Counted from the first letter of the stretch, positions 36,276 to 47,870 are shown. The stretch is 64,000 bases of DNA from Eriocheir sinensis (GCF_024679095.1 NC_066528.1:19442631-19506630); one strand, 5' to 3'. Numbers and translations: made by a program. Notes: generated by a model from the letters alone, not told the origin.

Positions 36276-37015
36276 TCCGCCTCTTCCTCATCTTCCCTTG
36301 GCTCCCCCTTGTCCCTCTCCGCTACCAGCCCTCCTAACGCCTCCACGTCCAGTCGCCACCACACTCCCACTGCTCACTACTCATCCATTAGACGCCACAA
36401 GACCATTCTTCCTGCTGTGGTCTGCGTAGATCAGACACAGTTTCAGGGCACATACAAGCTGAAAACATCTGTTAGACTTGTAAGGGATTCGCTGGTTAGT
36501 CAATTAACGGAATTCTGTGGCAGGAATACAGAGACGCGGAGGAGTTATTGTATTCCGGGAGCCAGATTGGACGACATTACTTCAGCTGTCGATGCTGTCA
36601 CGGAACTCGCGAAGGAAGACACAGTTTATTTGATTCAAGCTGGGACAAATGACGTTCAGTCTACTCAAACTCAGGCCCTACTATCAAAATACCGTCAGGT
36701 CATTCGGCGTTACAAGACCAAGTCCCCTCACGTCATTGTCTCTGGAATTCTACCCAGAATCAGCGCTTACGCCGGCTTCAACAGCAAAGCGAGCAACATC
36801 AATACTAGTCTGAAGGAAATTTGTGACGACGAAGGCGTGGCGTTTACAGACGCCTGGCACCACTTCCTTGAGCGCCCAGACTTGTTTTGGAACGATGGAC
36901 TACACCTGAATGAGGTTGGATCGGCGCGTTTCGGGAGGCTTCTGGACGAGGCAGTGAAAAGCTTTTCGAAAAGCCTTTCAAAAAACGGCGGGCGAGGACG
37001 GGGCAAAGGCAGCCC

Positions 37016-39875
37016 TTGATCAACCAACCCGTAGCGTCAGTGCGACCCACAAGAAACTGTGTAACTAACCACGCCTCCGACAAGCGAACTGGTACAACTC
37101 GTCACGGCCACATTTCTATCATGTACACAAATGCACGTAGTTTAATACCCAAAAAGGACGAAATTAGGGCGTATATTGCAACAGAGAAACCAGATGTGGT
37201 AGCCATCACAGAGACTTGGGCCAACTCTACCCATCTAGAATCCGAAATGTCATTCCCTGGGTACGAAAGCTTCCACAAAAGTCGAAAGCACAAGAAAGGA
37301 GGAGGAGTTTGCTACGTAAAAGTACACTCCCTGCCATAAAATAGACAAACAGGACGCAGAGAAATACGATTCTGTCTATGTGGAAATAACCGCAAATAAC
37401 AAGAAACTAACACTTGCAACCGTATACAGGCCTCCGAAACAACAGGCAGCCGATGACACTGCCTCTACGAAGAGATTCACTCTCTAACACAAAGCAAGGA
37501 AGCAATTATAATTGGGGACTTTAATTGCCCTAACATTGACTGGGGACTGATGACTGGAGATCAAGAGGGTAACAGGCTTTTAGAAATGGTGGAGGATTCG
37601 TTCCTCACTCAAGTTGTAACTCAACCAACAAGAGAAAACAATCTGCTGGATCTGGTATTAGTAAGCGACCCCGACCTCATTCGCGACTGTACAGTTGGTG
37701 AGAAACTTAATGGGTGCGATCACCACTTAATCCGTTTTAATATCAACATATGTCACAAACTCGTAGATAATCCATCAGTGATACCAGATTACAAAAGGAA
37801 ATTTCAACTTAGCCCGTGCGCTGCTTCCCCCTACGACCTGGGACCAACTTGGCATCACCGACAATACAATCGACAACGCGTGGAACGTCTTCAAAGATAA
37901 GCTGTTGCAAGTAGAGAAGGCTACAGTGCCTACGAAATCCAGGCGAGTAAATGGGGCCGTAGATCCACCGTGGATGACCAGAGAAATAAAAGGGCAGTAA
38001 ACCTAAAAAAAGGAATTATAATTTGATGAAAGAGAATGCTACGGCCGAAGCCAGCACACAGTACCACAACAGCCTCAGAGCTTGTCGCAGCCTTATTCGG
38101 AGTAGCAAACGCAACTATGAAAAGCAAATAGCGCGCGAAATCAAAACTAACTCCAAGAAATTCTTCACGTACATAAGATCGAAAAAGAAAGTAAAATCAA
38201 ATATTGGTCCCCTGACAGACGAGACTGGATCTGTAACTCAGGACAGTAAACAGATGGCCAGAATCCTCAACAGTAACTTCGCATCCGTATTCACAGTCGA
38301 GGACATCGAAACCATTCCCGAGAGCCCTGCCCCGCCGAGTGAGATCACGCCGCTTGAAATTGACTCAATATGCGACCAAGAAGTAAAAAAGTACTTGGAC
38401 AAACTCGACACGAACAAGTCAACGGGACCCGACAGTTTGTCCCCGCGGTTATTAAAAGAGCTTAAACAACAAATACTTCAACCACTCACTACCATATTCA
38501 ACCGGTCAGTTCAACTAAACAAGGTCCCGGAAGACTGGAAGATGGCGAACGTAACACCGATTTTCAAAAAAGGAGACAAAAGCGTTGCATTAAACTACAG
38601 GCCCATAAGTTTGACATCAGTGGCAGGAAAAATACTCGAAAAGATTATTAGAGATAAACTTGTTAAGTTTCTAGAAAACAATAATGTAATCTCCGACACC
38701 CAGCATGGCTTCAGAAACAAGCGCTCCTGCCTAACGAATTTATTAGACTTCTTCCAAGGTATATATAAGAACTGGGATGCCCACATCCCCAGTGATGTTA
38801 TATACCTGGACTTTCAGAAAAGCCTTCGACAAGGTACCGCACGAGCGACTCCTATAGAAACTGCACTCGGCGGGCATCGGAGCCAATCTGATCGCGTGGA
38901 TAAGAGATTGGCTCACCGACAGAAAACAACGAGTACTACTCAACGGACAGCCTTCCGATTGGCTACCAGTCACTAGTGGAGTGCCTCAAGGGTCAGTGCT
39001 GGGACCCATCCTCTTTATCATATATATCAATGACCTAGAATCAGGACTGAAATCCACAATATCGAAATTTGCAGATGACACCAAGGTGGGTGGAGATGCC
39101 CTCACAAAGACCGACTGCGAAATCATTCAGAAAGACCTCAATCACATTATCGAATGGTCGGAAAAATGGCAAATGTCTTTTAATGTTGACAAATGCAAAG
39201 TCATGCACATTGGGTCCCAAAATAGTAACCACACATACATCATGAATGGGAGACCTCTGCAAGCGATGCAGGAGGAAAAGGATCTTGGAGTCACTATCAG
39301 CAGTGACCTGAAACACGCGAATCACTGTAAAAATGCATACAACAAGGCCAACATTATGCTCAGGTTCATAGCGAGGAACTTCGAGTGTAAAACACCAGAC
39401 GTGATGCTATCCTTGTATAATTCCATGGTAAGACCGCACCTCGAGTATGCAGTGCAGTTCTGGTCTCCCAATTACAGAAAGGACATTGCTTTACTGGAAA
39501 GGATTCAACGACGCGCCACAAAGATGATTCCAACCTTAAGGGCTCAACCGTACGAGGAACGACTCAAGCGACTCAATCTCTTTACATTGGAGAAAAGACG
39601 CCTACGAGGATATGATTCAAGTCTTCAAGTATCTAAAAAAGTTCAATAACGTCGATTACTCCAAATTCTTTGAACTGCAAACCAACTCAAGAACTAGAAA
39701 TAACGGTTTACCCATTCAGTCGAGTCGATGTAACACAGACATTGGAAGGAGTTTCTTTTCAAACCGAGTCATCCGCCACTGGAACAATCTTCCCTCAGAA
39801 GTAGTAAATGCGAATACCATCAACTCCTTCAAATATAGAATCGACCGTCATTTCGCTGCGTCAGGAGTAAACTGA
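37016..39875 (+). pseudogene. CR1-like LINE ORF2, endonuclease and reverse transcriptase, frame-broken
   Basis: The endonuclease part shows YTNARSL (from 37121), ITETW, ATVYRPP, GDFNCPNIDW and CDHHLI, the APE-type nuclease signatures. The reverse transcriptase part shows PDSLSPRLLK, VTPIFKKGD, NYRPISL, QHGFR, GVPQGSVLGP and the catalytic FADD (39068-39079). A C-terminal stretch with HWNNLPSEVV ends at TAA 39875. Frame changes occur near 37330, 37466, 37845, 38000, 38820 and 39605, and a TAG stop sits at 38855-38857. About 920 codons remain, close to full length. The start may be at 37121 or overlap the ORF1 end. Confidence 0.88.
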
Positions 39876-40012
39876 ATAACGAGGGGCTTCCATCTGCTCC
39901 TCAATATCGAGGTGCTTTCATCTGCTCACCAAGCCCCAAGTGGCGGTCGAGCAGATTAAATCACCCAAGCGGGCGACCTCGTAATGAGCCAATAGGCTTT
40001 CTGTTGCCTGCA

Positions 40013-40044
40013 TTTCCATGTTTCCATGTTTCCATGTTTCCATG
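40013..40044 (+). repeat. Terminal 8-bp repeats of the CR1-like LINE
   Basis: Four perfect copies of TTTCCATG. CR1-group elements characteristically end in short 8-base repeats rather than a poly(A) tail. Confidence 0.85.
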
Positions 40045-41180
40045 TTTCTTTCTTTATTTCTACATCCCTTCCACTTTCTCTCTCTCCCACACATCTTCCT
40101 TCCTTCCTTCCTTCATTCATTCATTCATTTCGTACCTTTATATAAATGTCAAATGAAATGAAAGGCAATGAAGAGAAATGAAAAGATGCTCAAAAAGACG
40201 ATTACCAGTGCATTGTGACCGATAATAACAATAATAATAATAATAATAATAATAAGGAAAATATGATAGCGTGTTACGAGGGGGAGCTCTTGTAATGTAG
40301 AGTAATTAAAAAGAAAGTTGTTGTTTTTTCGAAAGCGTCGGAAGAGGAGGCGAGGCGAAGGAAAAAAGACGAAGTTAAAAAAAGAGTGTCGCATTAATGT
40401 TTATTGAATCTTATAAATGCATTAAAATCTTGGCAGTTGTAATGCAGATTCGCTAATTGTCTGGAAGCTGTATCTCTCAAGTGTTGATAAGAGGCGAGGA
40501 CTCGATGTAGCAAAATATTAAGTTGAATGAGATGAACGTAACTCGCTATATTCACAATGACACAACTTTTCATTTCTCTTCATTGTCCTTCTTTTCCTTT
40601 GATATTTATAGAAAGGAACGAAAGGAAGGAAGGAAGGGCGATGTGCTGGAGAAAGAGTAATTGGAAGAAACGTAAAAATAAAGTAAGAAATAAAGGAATA
40701 AACGAGGGAAATGAATAAGAATGGAGGGGAAACGGATCAGGGAGAGGAAGGGAGAGAAAAAAAAATAGAAAAAAGGTTAGGGAAGTAGGAAAAAGTAAGG
40801 AAAAGGAGGAAAGATAAGACAATGCTAACAACGAAGAGAGAAAACAGCAACGCATATTAAGAGAAAACAGGAGATTGAAGAGAAGGAAGAGAAAAAAGAA
40901 TGCGAATCATTTAAATATCCTTCCATTGTAACGCATATTTAAATAACTTCTTGTAATATCTCTAAAGCGCCTGAACATTCTCACAGGCCAAGAGAAAGTG
41001 AAGTAGTTAGAAAAAAAGAGGTATATCTATAATTACTGCCAGTCTTTTATATGTATCAAAATTTGCAATCGTTTAATCATCGCAAATTCGTTTAGTCTCG
41101 CGTGTGTCTGAAGTGTGTCTGAGCGTACTGGGAAGGAGAAACAGAGGCGAGGAAAGACGTATATTAATAGTTATTGAGTT
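40045..41180. other. AT- and purine-rich DNA between LINE and mariner
   Basis: It contains (CATT)n near 40115-40130, a (TAA)n tract near 40229-40255 and A/G-rich sequence at 40600-40900. No gene is seen. Confidence 0.45.
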
Positions 41181-41184
41181 ACGA

Positions 41185-41390
41185 AGCTGAATAAGAATCT
41201 AATCTCGTGTATTGCTAACTCTTGTAAATTCGTCCAGTGTCTTTGAAGTATTTGAACATGATGAAAGGCCAAGACGAAGCTGAATGAGAATCTAATCTCG
41301 TGTAATCTCTTATAAATTCGTCGAGTGTCTTTGAAGTATTTTAACATACGAAAGGCCAAGACGAAGCTGAATAACAATCTAATCTCATGT
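41185..41390. repeat. About 83-93-bp minisatellite, left of mariner
   Basis: Units contain GAAGCTGAATAAGAATCTAA, CTCTTGTAAATTCGTCCAGT, GTCTTTGAAGTATTTGAACA and AAAGGCCAAGAC. Two full units and the start of a third precede the mariner; the rest of the array continues at 42367-42520. Confidence 0.85.
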
Positions 41391-42366
41391 ACGAGGGACG
41401 TTCAATAAGTAATGAGAAAATGTCAGGAGAGATACTATTTATTTTCATAAGCTTACAAAACTTTGTCTCCTTCAAAATAATTGCCTCCCACATCTACACA
41501 CTTTTGCATGCGTCTCTCCCATTCCTGGAAGACCTCCTCAAAGTCCTTCTTCTGTAGTCCCTTCAGGTAACTTTCCGATGCCTCTTTCAGCTCCTCTGTT
41601 GACTGGAATCTGGTTCCCCTGAGGCTGTCTTTCATACATGGGAACATGAAGAAGTCGCAAGGAGCTAGGTCAGGGCTGTAGGGTGGGTGTTGTATCACTT
41701 TCATTCCCCTGTCGGCCATCCAAGTGGTCACCAGGGTTGACTTGTGGCATGGGGCATTGTCCTGGTGGAACCACCACTGACCACTCCTCCACTGCTGAGG
41801 CCTCTTCTTCCTCATCTTCTCCCTGAACCTTTTCAGAACAGTAAGATAATATTCCTTATTGACAGACTGACCCTGAGGAACCCATTCAATGTGAATGAGC
41901 CCCTGGGAGTCAAAGAAAGGAATGACCATGGCCTTCTCTTGTGACTTGCTCATCTTTGCCTTTTTGGGCCTGGGGGAGTTTGCGTGCTTCCACTGAGCAC
42001 TCTGCCGTTTGCTCTCAGGGTCATAGGTGAACACCCAACTCTCATCACAAGTCACTACCTTATTCAGGAAAGCTGAATCAGCCTCTATCATTTCGAGAAT
42101 GTCAGTGCAACATTCCACACGAAACTGCTTCTGGTCGTCGGAGAGGATCTTTGGCACGAACTTGGCACAGACTTTGTGAAGCTTCAGATCTTCGGTCAGA
42201 ACTGTCTCTACTGTGCCAGTACTAATGCCAACAGCTTCAGATATCATCCTCACAGATATTCGACGGTCTTGCATCACTAACCTTTGCACTTCCTCAATGT
42301 TTTCCTCCTTGCGTGCACTTTTTGGTGCTCCAGATCTGGGTTCATCTTCAACTTGTTCATTTCCTT
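41390..42366 (-). mobile_element. Mariner transposon lacking its 5' end
   Basis: One terminal inverted repeat is visible as TACGAGGGACGTTCAATAAG from 41390, with the TA target at 41390-41391. The transposase frame runs leftwards and stops 60 bases from this end. The opposite end, including the other inverted repeat and the transposase start, is absent: transposase sequence stops at about 42366 and minisatellite sequence resumes directly. Such a copy cannot be mobilised by paired-end recognition. Confidence 0.9.
41453..42366 (-). pseudogene. Mariner transposase, N-terminally truncated
   Basis: About 303 transposase codons are open without a break. The PRSGAPKS linker motif follows the missing first DNA-binding helix-turn-helix. 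The catalytic triad is CDESW, HQDNAPCH and YSPDLAPCDFF, with 34 residues between the second and third Asp (D,D34D mariner type). The frame ends GGNYFEGDKVL then TAA. The first 24 residues of the open frame are minisatellite sequence fused in frame, not transposase. A normal family member is about 345 residues. The enzyme cuts and pastes the element at TA sites. Loss of the N-terminal domain should prevent specific inverted-repeat binding. Confidence 0.92.
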
Positions 42367-42520
42367 CAGAAAATTCGTCGAGTGTCTGAAGTATTTGAAC
42401 ATGAAGAAAAGGCAGAGACGAAGCTGAGTAAGAATCTAATCTCATGTATTGCTAACTCTTATGAATTCGTCGAGTGTCTTTGAAGTATTTGAACATACGA
42501 AAGGCCAAGACGAGGTGAAG
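42367..42520. repeat. Same minisatellite, right of mariner
   Basis: AAATTCGTCGAGTGTCTGAAG, GAAGCTGAGTAAGAATCTAA and AAAGGCCAAGAC continue the array seen at 41185-41390. One unit retains the uninterrupted target sequence CTCATGTATTGCTAACTC. Confidence 0.85.
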
Positions 42521-42654
42521 GAGCCAAGCTTTCCTTCTCTTTCTTTTCACATACGTTCCTTTCCTTTCCTTTCCTTTTTTTCTCATTTTTTCTATTCAGT
42601 TTTTCTTTCCTTTCCTTTCATTTTCTTCTCTTTCCTTCCCTTCCCTTCTCTTAC

Positions 42655-42848
42655 CTTACCTTACCTCACCTCACCTCACCTCACCTCACCTCACCTCACC
42701 TCACCTCACCTCACCTCACCTTCCCTTCCCTTCCCTTCCCTTCCCTTCCCTTACCTTACCTTGCCTTGCCTTGCCTTGCCTTGCCTTGCCTTGCCTTGCC
42801 TTGCCTTGCCTTGCCTTGCCTTGCCTTGCCTTGCCTTACCTTACCTTC
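42655..42848. repeat. Three adjoining pentanucleotide arrays
   Basis: CCTCA repeats (about 42663-42718) pass into CCTTC repeats (42719-42752) and then CCTTG repeats (about 42760-42838), bordered by CCTTA. Each neighbour differs by one or two bases in the unit. Confidence 0.93.
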
Positions 42849-43068
42849 CCCTTTCCCCCCTTCCTCATTTAAATTACTCGTATTGAATAGTACTGAAAGT
42901 TCTGTAAGTGTATAAGAATCTAATCACTCCAAATACTACAACTTATAAATCAGTCGAATGTCGTCTTTTTGAACGGACTGAAGTGAATGAAAGAAGCAAA
43001 AAAAAAAAAATCTTGTATAAATCATTAGAGTATTATGAATCCTAACGAAATATCAGCAGCTTCGAGCA

Positions 43069-43422
<354 letters not shown>

Positions 43423-44040
43423 TCCCTTTCCTTTCGTTCCTTTCCTTCTCTTTCCTTTCCCTTCCCTTTCTTTTCCTTTTTTTATCGTTTCTCTTCTCTT
43501 TTCTTCCCTCCCCTTCGTTTCCCTTCCTTTTCCTTTCCCTTCCTTTTCCTTTCCTTCCTTTTCGTTTCCTTTTCCTTTCCTTCTCAATTTTCTTCCTTTT
43601 TATCCCTTTCCTCTTCTTCCCTTTCCTTATTTTCCTTATTCTTTCCTTCCCCTCCCATTTCTTCCCGTCTCTCTCATTCGTTCCCTCTCCCCTTCTCTTC
43701 TCCCTCCTGTTTCTTCTCTTCCCTTCTCTTCCTTTTCCAACTCTTCTTTCTTCCCTATTCTTTCCTTTCTCTCTCTTCTTCCCTTCTCCTTCATTTCCTT
43801 CTCCATACCTCCGCTCGCTTCCTCCTTTCTTTTACTTTTCTACCCTTATTCCTTCCTTCCTTCCTTTCTTCCTCCCTTCCTCTCTTCCTCCCTTTTCTCT
43901 TAACGCAACTCGAGGGAAAATTTCGGAAGCTGAATTAATATTATTTCCTTATATTTATTTCTGGAACTATTATAATGTACGGATGTGCGTGTGTGTGCGT
44001 GCGTGCGTGAGAGGGAGAGGAAGAGGGAGAGGAAGAGAGA

Positions 44041-44045
<5 letters not shown>

Positions 44046-44089
<44 letters not shown>

Positions 44090-44340
44090 GGGGATAGAGA
44101 GATATGGCTGACTGACTGACTGACTGACTAGCGGACTCTAAATGGATGAACAAGTAAACAGTTGACTGATTGACTGACTTACTGACTGACTACCTAACTG
44201 ACTAACTACCTACCTAACTGACTGACTATCTAACTAACTAACTAACTAACTATCTGATTGCCTGGCTGACTCACTGACTAACTGACGGCTGCCTAATCGG
44301 ACTAACCGGTTGAGTGGCTGACTGGCTGACTGGAGGTAAC
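44046..44340. repeat. (GA)n and degenerate (GACT)n repeats
   Basis: GA runs at about 44046-44089. GACT, AACT and ACCT tetramers fill 44107-44335. Confidence 0.9.
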
Positions 44341-44489
44341 GTGGGCGGTGTTTTCCCTGCCAATCCGACTGTTTCTTTTCCACTTTGTTGGCGTCTCATT
44401 ATTTAACCAGATTTCGGCGCCCCGGACCTTGTTTGCTCTATTTGTGAGAGCCAATAGTGAGCCGCGTGCGAAGATGACGAATGTGCGTG

Positions 44490-45023
44490 TGTGTGTGAGT
44501 GTGTGTGTGTGTGTGTGTGTGGAGACGGGAAGGGAGGGAGGGAGAGAGGGAAGGGAGTTAAGGAAGGGAGGAGAAGAGAGAAATGGTAGGAAGGAAGAAA
44601 GAATGAGAGGGAAGGAAGAGGACTGTAGGAGATGGGAAGGGAGGGAGTTAAGGAAGGGAGAAGAGAATGATGGTAGAAGGAGGAGAAAGACGGGGAGGGA
44701 AGGAGGGAGGGAGCGAGTTAAGGAAGGGAGGAGAGGAGAAAGATGGTAGGGAGAGAATGAGAGGGAGAGGAGGGAGAGAGAAGGAAAGGAAGGGAGGAGA
44801 AGAGGAGAATGGAAGGATGGAAGAAAGAATGAGAGGGAGAGGAGGGAGAGAGGGAGTTAAGGAAGGGAGGAGGAGAGAAGAAAGATGGCAGGAAGGAAGA
44901 ATGAAAGGGAGGGAGGGGAGGGAGAGGGAAGGAAAGGAAGGGAGGAGGAGAGAATGATGGTAGGAAGGAAGAAAGAATGAGAGAGGGAGAGGAGGGAAAA
45001 AGAGAGAGAAGGAAGAGAAAGAC

Positions 45024-45088
<65 letters not shown>
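44490..45088. repeat. (GT)n arrays flanking a purine-rich 85-130-bp repeat
   Basis: Short GT at 44500-44521 and long GT at 45027-45088. Between them, GGGAGTTAAGGAAGGGAGGA and GAAGGAAGAAAGAATGAGAG recur several times. Confidence 0.88.
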
Positions 45089-45096
<8 letters not shown>

Positions 45097-45416
45097 TTAA
45101 AATCATAACATTATATTATACACAAAGAATTAATTAATACATGTGATAAGTTCTTAGTGTGTTCTGCGCCTCGGACAAAAGACTGACAAATGATTTTAAT
45201 AAAGAGAGAGAAAGGAAGAAGAAACTCGACTCACATCAAAGCGGTTTTTTATTATGACAAACAATTAACGCCAAATGAATAAATAAATGATAACTGAATA
45301 GGTGGCAAATTCTTTATTTCTTCAAAGCGAAATGAGGAGGAAAATAACAAATGAGGAAGGGATTGCGTTTCTTTTGATTCGACCTCGTAAAGTTTTGTAT
45401 ATTATTTTATTCCGCG

Positions 45417-45451
<35 letters not shown>

Positions 45452-45700
45452 ATGATGCGCTGATATTATAGAACAAAGACGCGTTTTCTGTAGTGTATGT
45501 AAGTCTGTCTTTTTCTGTCTGTCACACACACACACACACACACACACACGGCAGTACCCAGACATCTACTATAATGAGGCTGCTTCTTGTCTAGGGGAAG
45601 GAAAAACTACAGAATGGCCGCAGAGTAACGAGAAGAAAATGCAATGCTTGACATGTCTATACAGTAACAGGATGGACGGCGAGGGTGGGACAGAGGATAC
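45089..45700. other. AT-rich DNA with short GT and CA arrays
   Basis: GT at 45418-45450 and CA at 45519-45548. Nothing else is recognised before the LINE fragment. Confidence 0.5.
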
Positions 45701-45739
45701 TATCAGAACAGACTGACAGGACACAGGCCAGTAATGAGA

Positions 45740-45935
45740 CTGCGGATTTCCTATATAAAGACACCACCAAGATTCAGGAGTGGAGCAAAAAGTGGCTGTT
45801 AAAATTCAATGAAGATAAATGTGAAGTACTGCATCTTGGAAGGGGATATCCAGCACACCAGTACCACATGGGAAACACTCAATTATCCACCACAGAGGCA
45901 GAGAAAGACCTGGGAGCATCTGTTACCTGGCTACA
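45740..45935 (+). pseudogene. Reverse transcriptase fragment of a second LINE
   Basis: The frame encodes TTKIQEWSKKWLLKFNEDKC, EVLHLGRG and TTEAEKDLG, matching the region after the catalytic site in CR1/jockey-type reverse transcriptases (compare IEWSEKWQMSFNVDKCKVMH of the LINE at 39152). It differs too much to be the same family. Sequence upstream of 45740 and after 45935 does not continue the domain. It is a short relic. Confidence 0.8.
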
Positions 45936-46373
45936 AGTGAAGGCGAAATCCGTGCCAATCGTAGCGGACAGGTTAATTAAGGGTACTTGGTGGTGATTCC
46001 GAGTGCATATCGTGATCGGGCCGTGGTGAATCACACATGTTCTCTTCTTACGTAACTCTCCCGTGAACATACGAAGCAACAAACAGACTTTTCAAGCGGC
46101 GGTGATGCATCGTTCGTTTGGAAGCACAGCGAAGCGAAACTAAATTAACGCAAACGCTATTTTTCCGTCTCTGTCTCTCTGTCTCTGCGTCCGTCTGTCT
46201 GTCTGTCGGCAATATTTTCCCCGTGCGGAGCGGCGCGTTATATGAGAGAAAGGAAAAAACGAGCATCCAGGTAAATTGTTAACACGATTACTCAATTAGC
46301 TAATTAATTAGATGAATAATAAGCAAGTAAATAAGTAGACAGCTTCCTGCTTGAACGCTGTGAAAGTGTATTG

Positions 46374-46471
46374 TTCTCTCTCTCTCTCTCTCTCGTAGTA
46401 AAAGTAGTAATGATCGTAATAGTAGTAGTAGTAGTAGTAATAACAGTAGTAATAGTTGCAGTATAATAATA

Positions 46472-46502
<31 letters not shown>

Positions 46503-46560
46503 TCATAATCATAATCATATTAATAAAAGTAAACACACCACAACACAACACAACACAACA
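46374..46560. repeat. (CT)n, (TAG)n and (TAA)n microsatellites
   Basis: CT at 46375-46394, TAG around 46420-46437 and TAA/TCA tracts to about 46530, then CAACA repeats to 46560. Confidence 0.9.
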
Positions 46561-46794
46561 CCACACGTTATTTCCACCCCTTAATTTATTTCCATGCAAT
46601 CATCTTCGCTTATCGATTCGCCTCTGTTTTGGATTGGTTAAGGATTCAAGTGGTTGGCATTGGTGGCGCTAATTGGGTTACACGATTGCTGAGATTACCA
46701 CAAACTAAATCCTATTAATGACAGTCTTATGTCACTCATTCCTCCCCTTCCTCCTCCTTCTCCCCTAGAACGAAGTGATGGAGAGATGGAGGAT

Positions 46795-46865
46795 GAGGAA
46801 CGCGGTCTCAGGAACCCGTAGTAGTGGCGCAGGTGAATTTTTTTTATAGTGGCCGCCGTGATGTA
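46795..46865. mobile_element. Small SINE fragment
   Basis: GTGGCGCAGGTGAATTTTTT followed by TTATAGTGGCCGCC is a diverged match to the SINE body at 32865-32900. Confidence 0.4.
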
Positions 46866-47540
46866 TGACTCGCTGTTTTCCTGTTTAAAGTGAGGCATTT
46901 CCTTCAGCAACCCTTTGTCCCGTTCAGTTACCCAAGAACCATTCAGTAAGTTAGCCATAGACGGCGTTGGACCTCTCTCAAAGACTCGGCGGTCACCTGT
47001 ATTTGCTAACCGTGGTGTGTGAAGCTTCTAGTCACCCCACAACCGTACCCTCAAGGAAGATTACCTCACGAGCAATCATCAGAGCGCTAACATACTTGAC
47101 GCTTCTTCTCACTCTCTCCTTTTCTTCTTCATCTCCGCATTTTCTTCAATCTCTTTAATCTTTCCTCTTCTTCTCCATTTCTTTTCCTTTTTTCTTTCTG
47201 CTCTCCCTCTCTTCTTATCTCTTCTTCCCTTCTCTTCTTTCTTACGTTCATACCACGAGAAATCCAGTCAGGTCAACAACACTTCAGACTTCAGAAATGC
47301 CTCCCCCTTCCATGCACCTCCCAAGAACGAAATGAAGGAGGAGGAGGAGGAGGGAAGAGGAGGAGGAGCAAGAGAGAGAACAGAGGAAGGAGGAGAGAGT
47401 GTTTGATGATAAGGAATGGAAGAAAGATACGTGTTGATATGAATAGAGGAAAGAGGAAGGGAGAGGAAAAAGAGATGACAAGAAGAAACAGATACGAAGG
47501 AGGAGAAGAGGAGGAGGAGGAGGGATTCTGCGGCGGCGGA
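46866..47540. other. Mixed DNA with CT- and GGA-rich parts
   Basis: 46866-47090 is unique. 47100-47250 is CT-rich, and 47335-47540 is GGA-rich. No gene is seen. Confidence 0.4.
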
Positions 47541-47589
47541 GGAGGTGGTGGTGGTGGCGGTGGTAGCTGGCTCACTCCGACGCGTCAAG

Positions 47590-47870
47590 TCATCAACAAT
47601 TACTGATTGGATGTTTGACGGGCCACTCATCCGTCCGGGCTGTATCACCAGCTTTGATTGGTCCAAATTCAATCACGTCACACTTCGTGATCCGCAGCAT
47701 CGCCAATCAGCTTGTAGCTTTACATTAGGATCAATTTGTCCTGTGGCGGAAAGGGGTGCGTTCGAATCCAAGGCCACGGCGCGGACTTCGGCGTCTCAAC
47801 AACCACGAACTAGCGTTACATGAAGTTCCGCCGTTTCCTATCCGTTATCTCACGTCCAGGTCTTGTTTTG
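47590..47870. promoter_or_regulatory. Promoter-like island with three CCAAT boxes
   Basis: ATTGG (inverted CCAAT) occurs near 47608 and 47658, and CCAAT near 47703, about 45-50 bases apart. CACGTCAC, a CRE-like word, lies at about 47676. The island is unique and GC-rich compared with flanks. Spaced CCAAT boxes with a CRE resemble NF-Y/CREB-type promoters. No first exon is identified, so this is a candidate only. Confidence 0.3.

Larger units (their letters stand above)
35414..37019 (+). pseudogene. CR1-like LINE ORF1, zinc-finger plus SGNH esterase, frameshifted
   Basis: It starts at ATG 35414 with a Cys-rich motif (Cys 8, 9, 11, His 19, Cys 27, Cys 30), a short predicted coil (about residues 36-58), then a serine run encoded by (TTC)n at 35606-35725. 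After the microsatellite the reading frame changes: the correct downstream frame is Ser/Thr/Pro-rich and contains an 84-bp repeat, then a SGNH-hydrolase-like domain (about 36400-36980). Visible blocks are RDSLVSQL (the block I Ser, with Arg where Gly is usual), GTND (36642-36653) and DGLH with Asp at 36894 and His at 36903. ORF1 proteins bind LINE RNA. The esterase role is known for CR1-type ORF1s. Confidence 0.8.
34640..40048 (+). mobile_element. CR1-like non-LTR retrotransposon, nearly full length, inactivated
   Basis: ORF1 (from 35414) and ORF2 (to 39875) are followed by a short 3' region that ends in four 8-base repeats TTTCCATG (40013-40044). Terminal 8-base repeats, an ORF1 esterase domain and a FADDTK reverse transcriptase motif fit the CR1/L2 group. 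The 5' boundary is uncertain; the sequence changes from CT-rich to mixed near 34640. At least seven frame breaks plus one stop codon show it is a dead copy. Mobilisation would be by target-primed reverse transcription. Confidence 0.85.

Noticed and set aside
47750..47800. GCGTTCGAATCC as a tRNA B box
   Set aside because: No A box is found at the right distance and no cloverleaf can be drawn.
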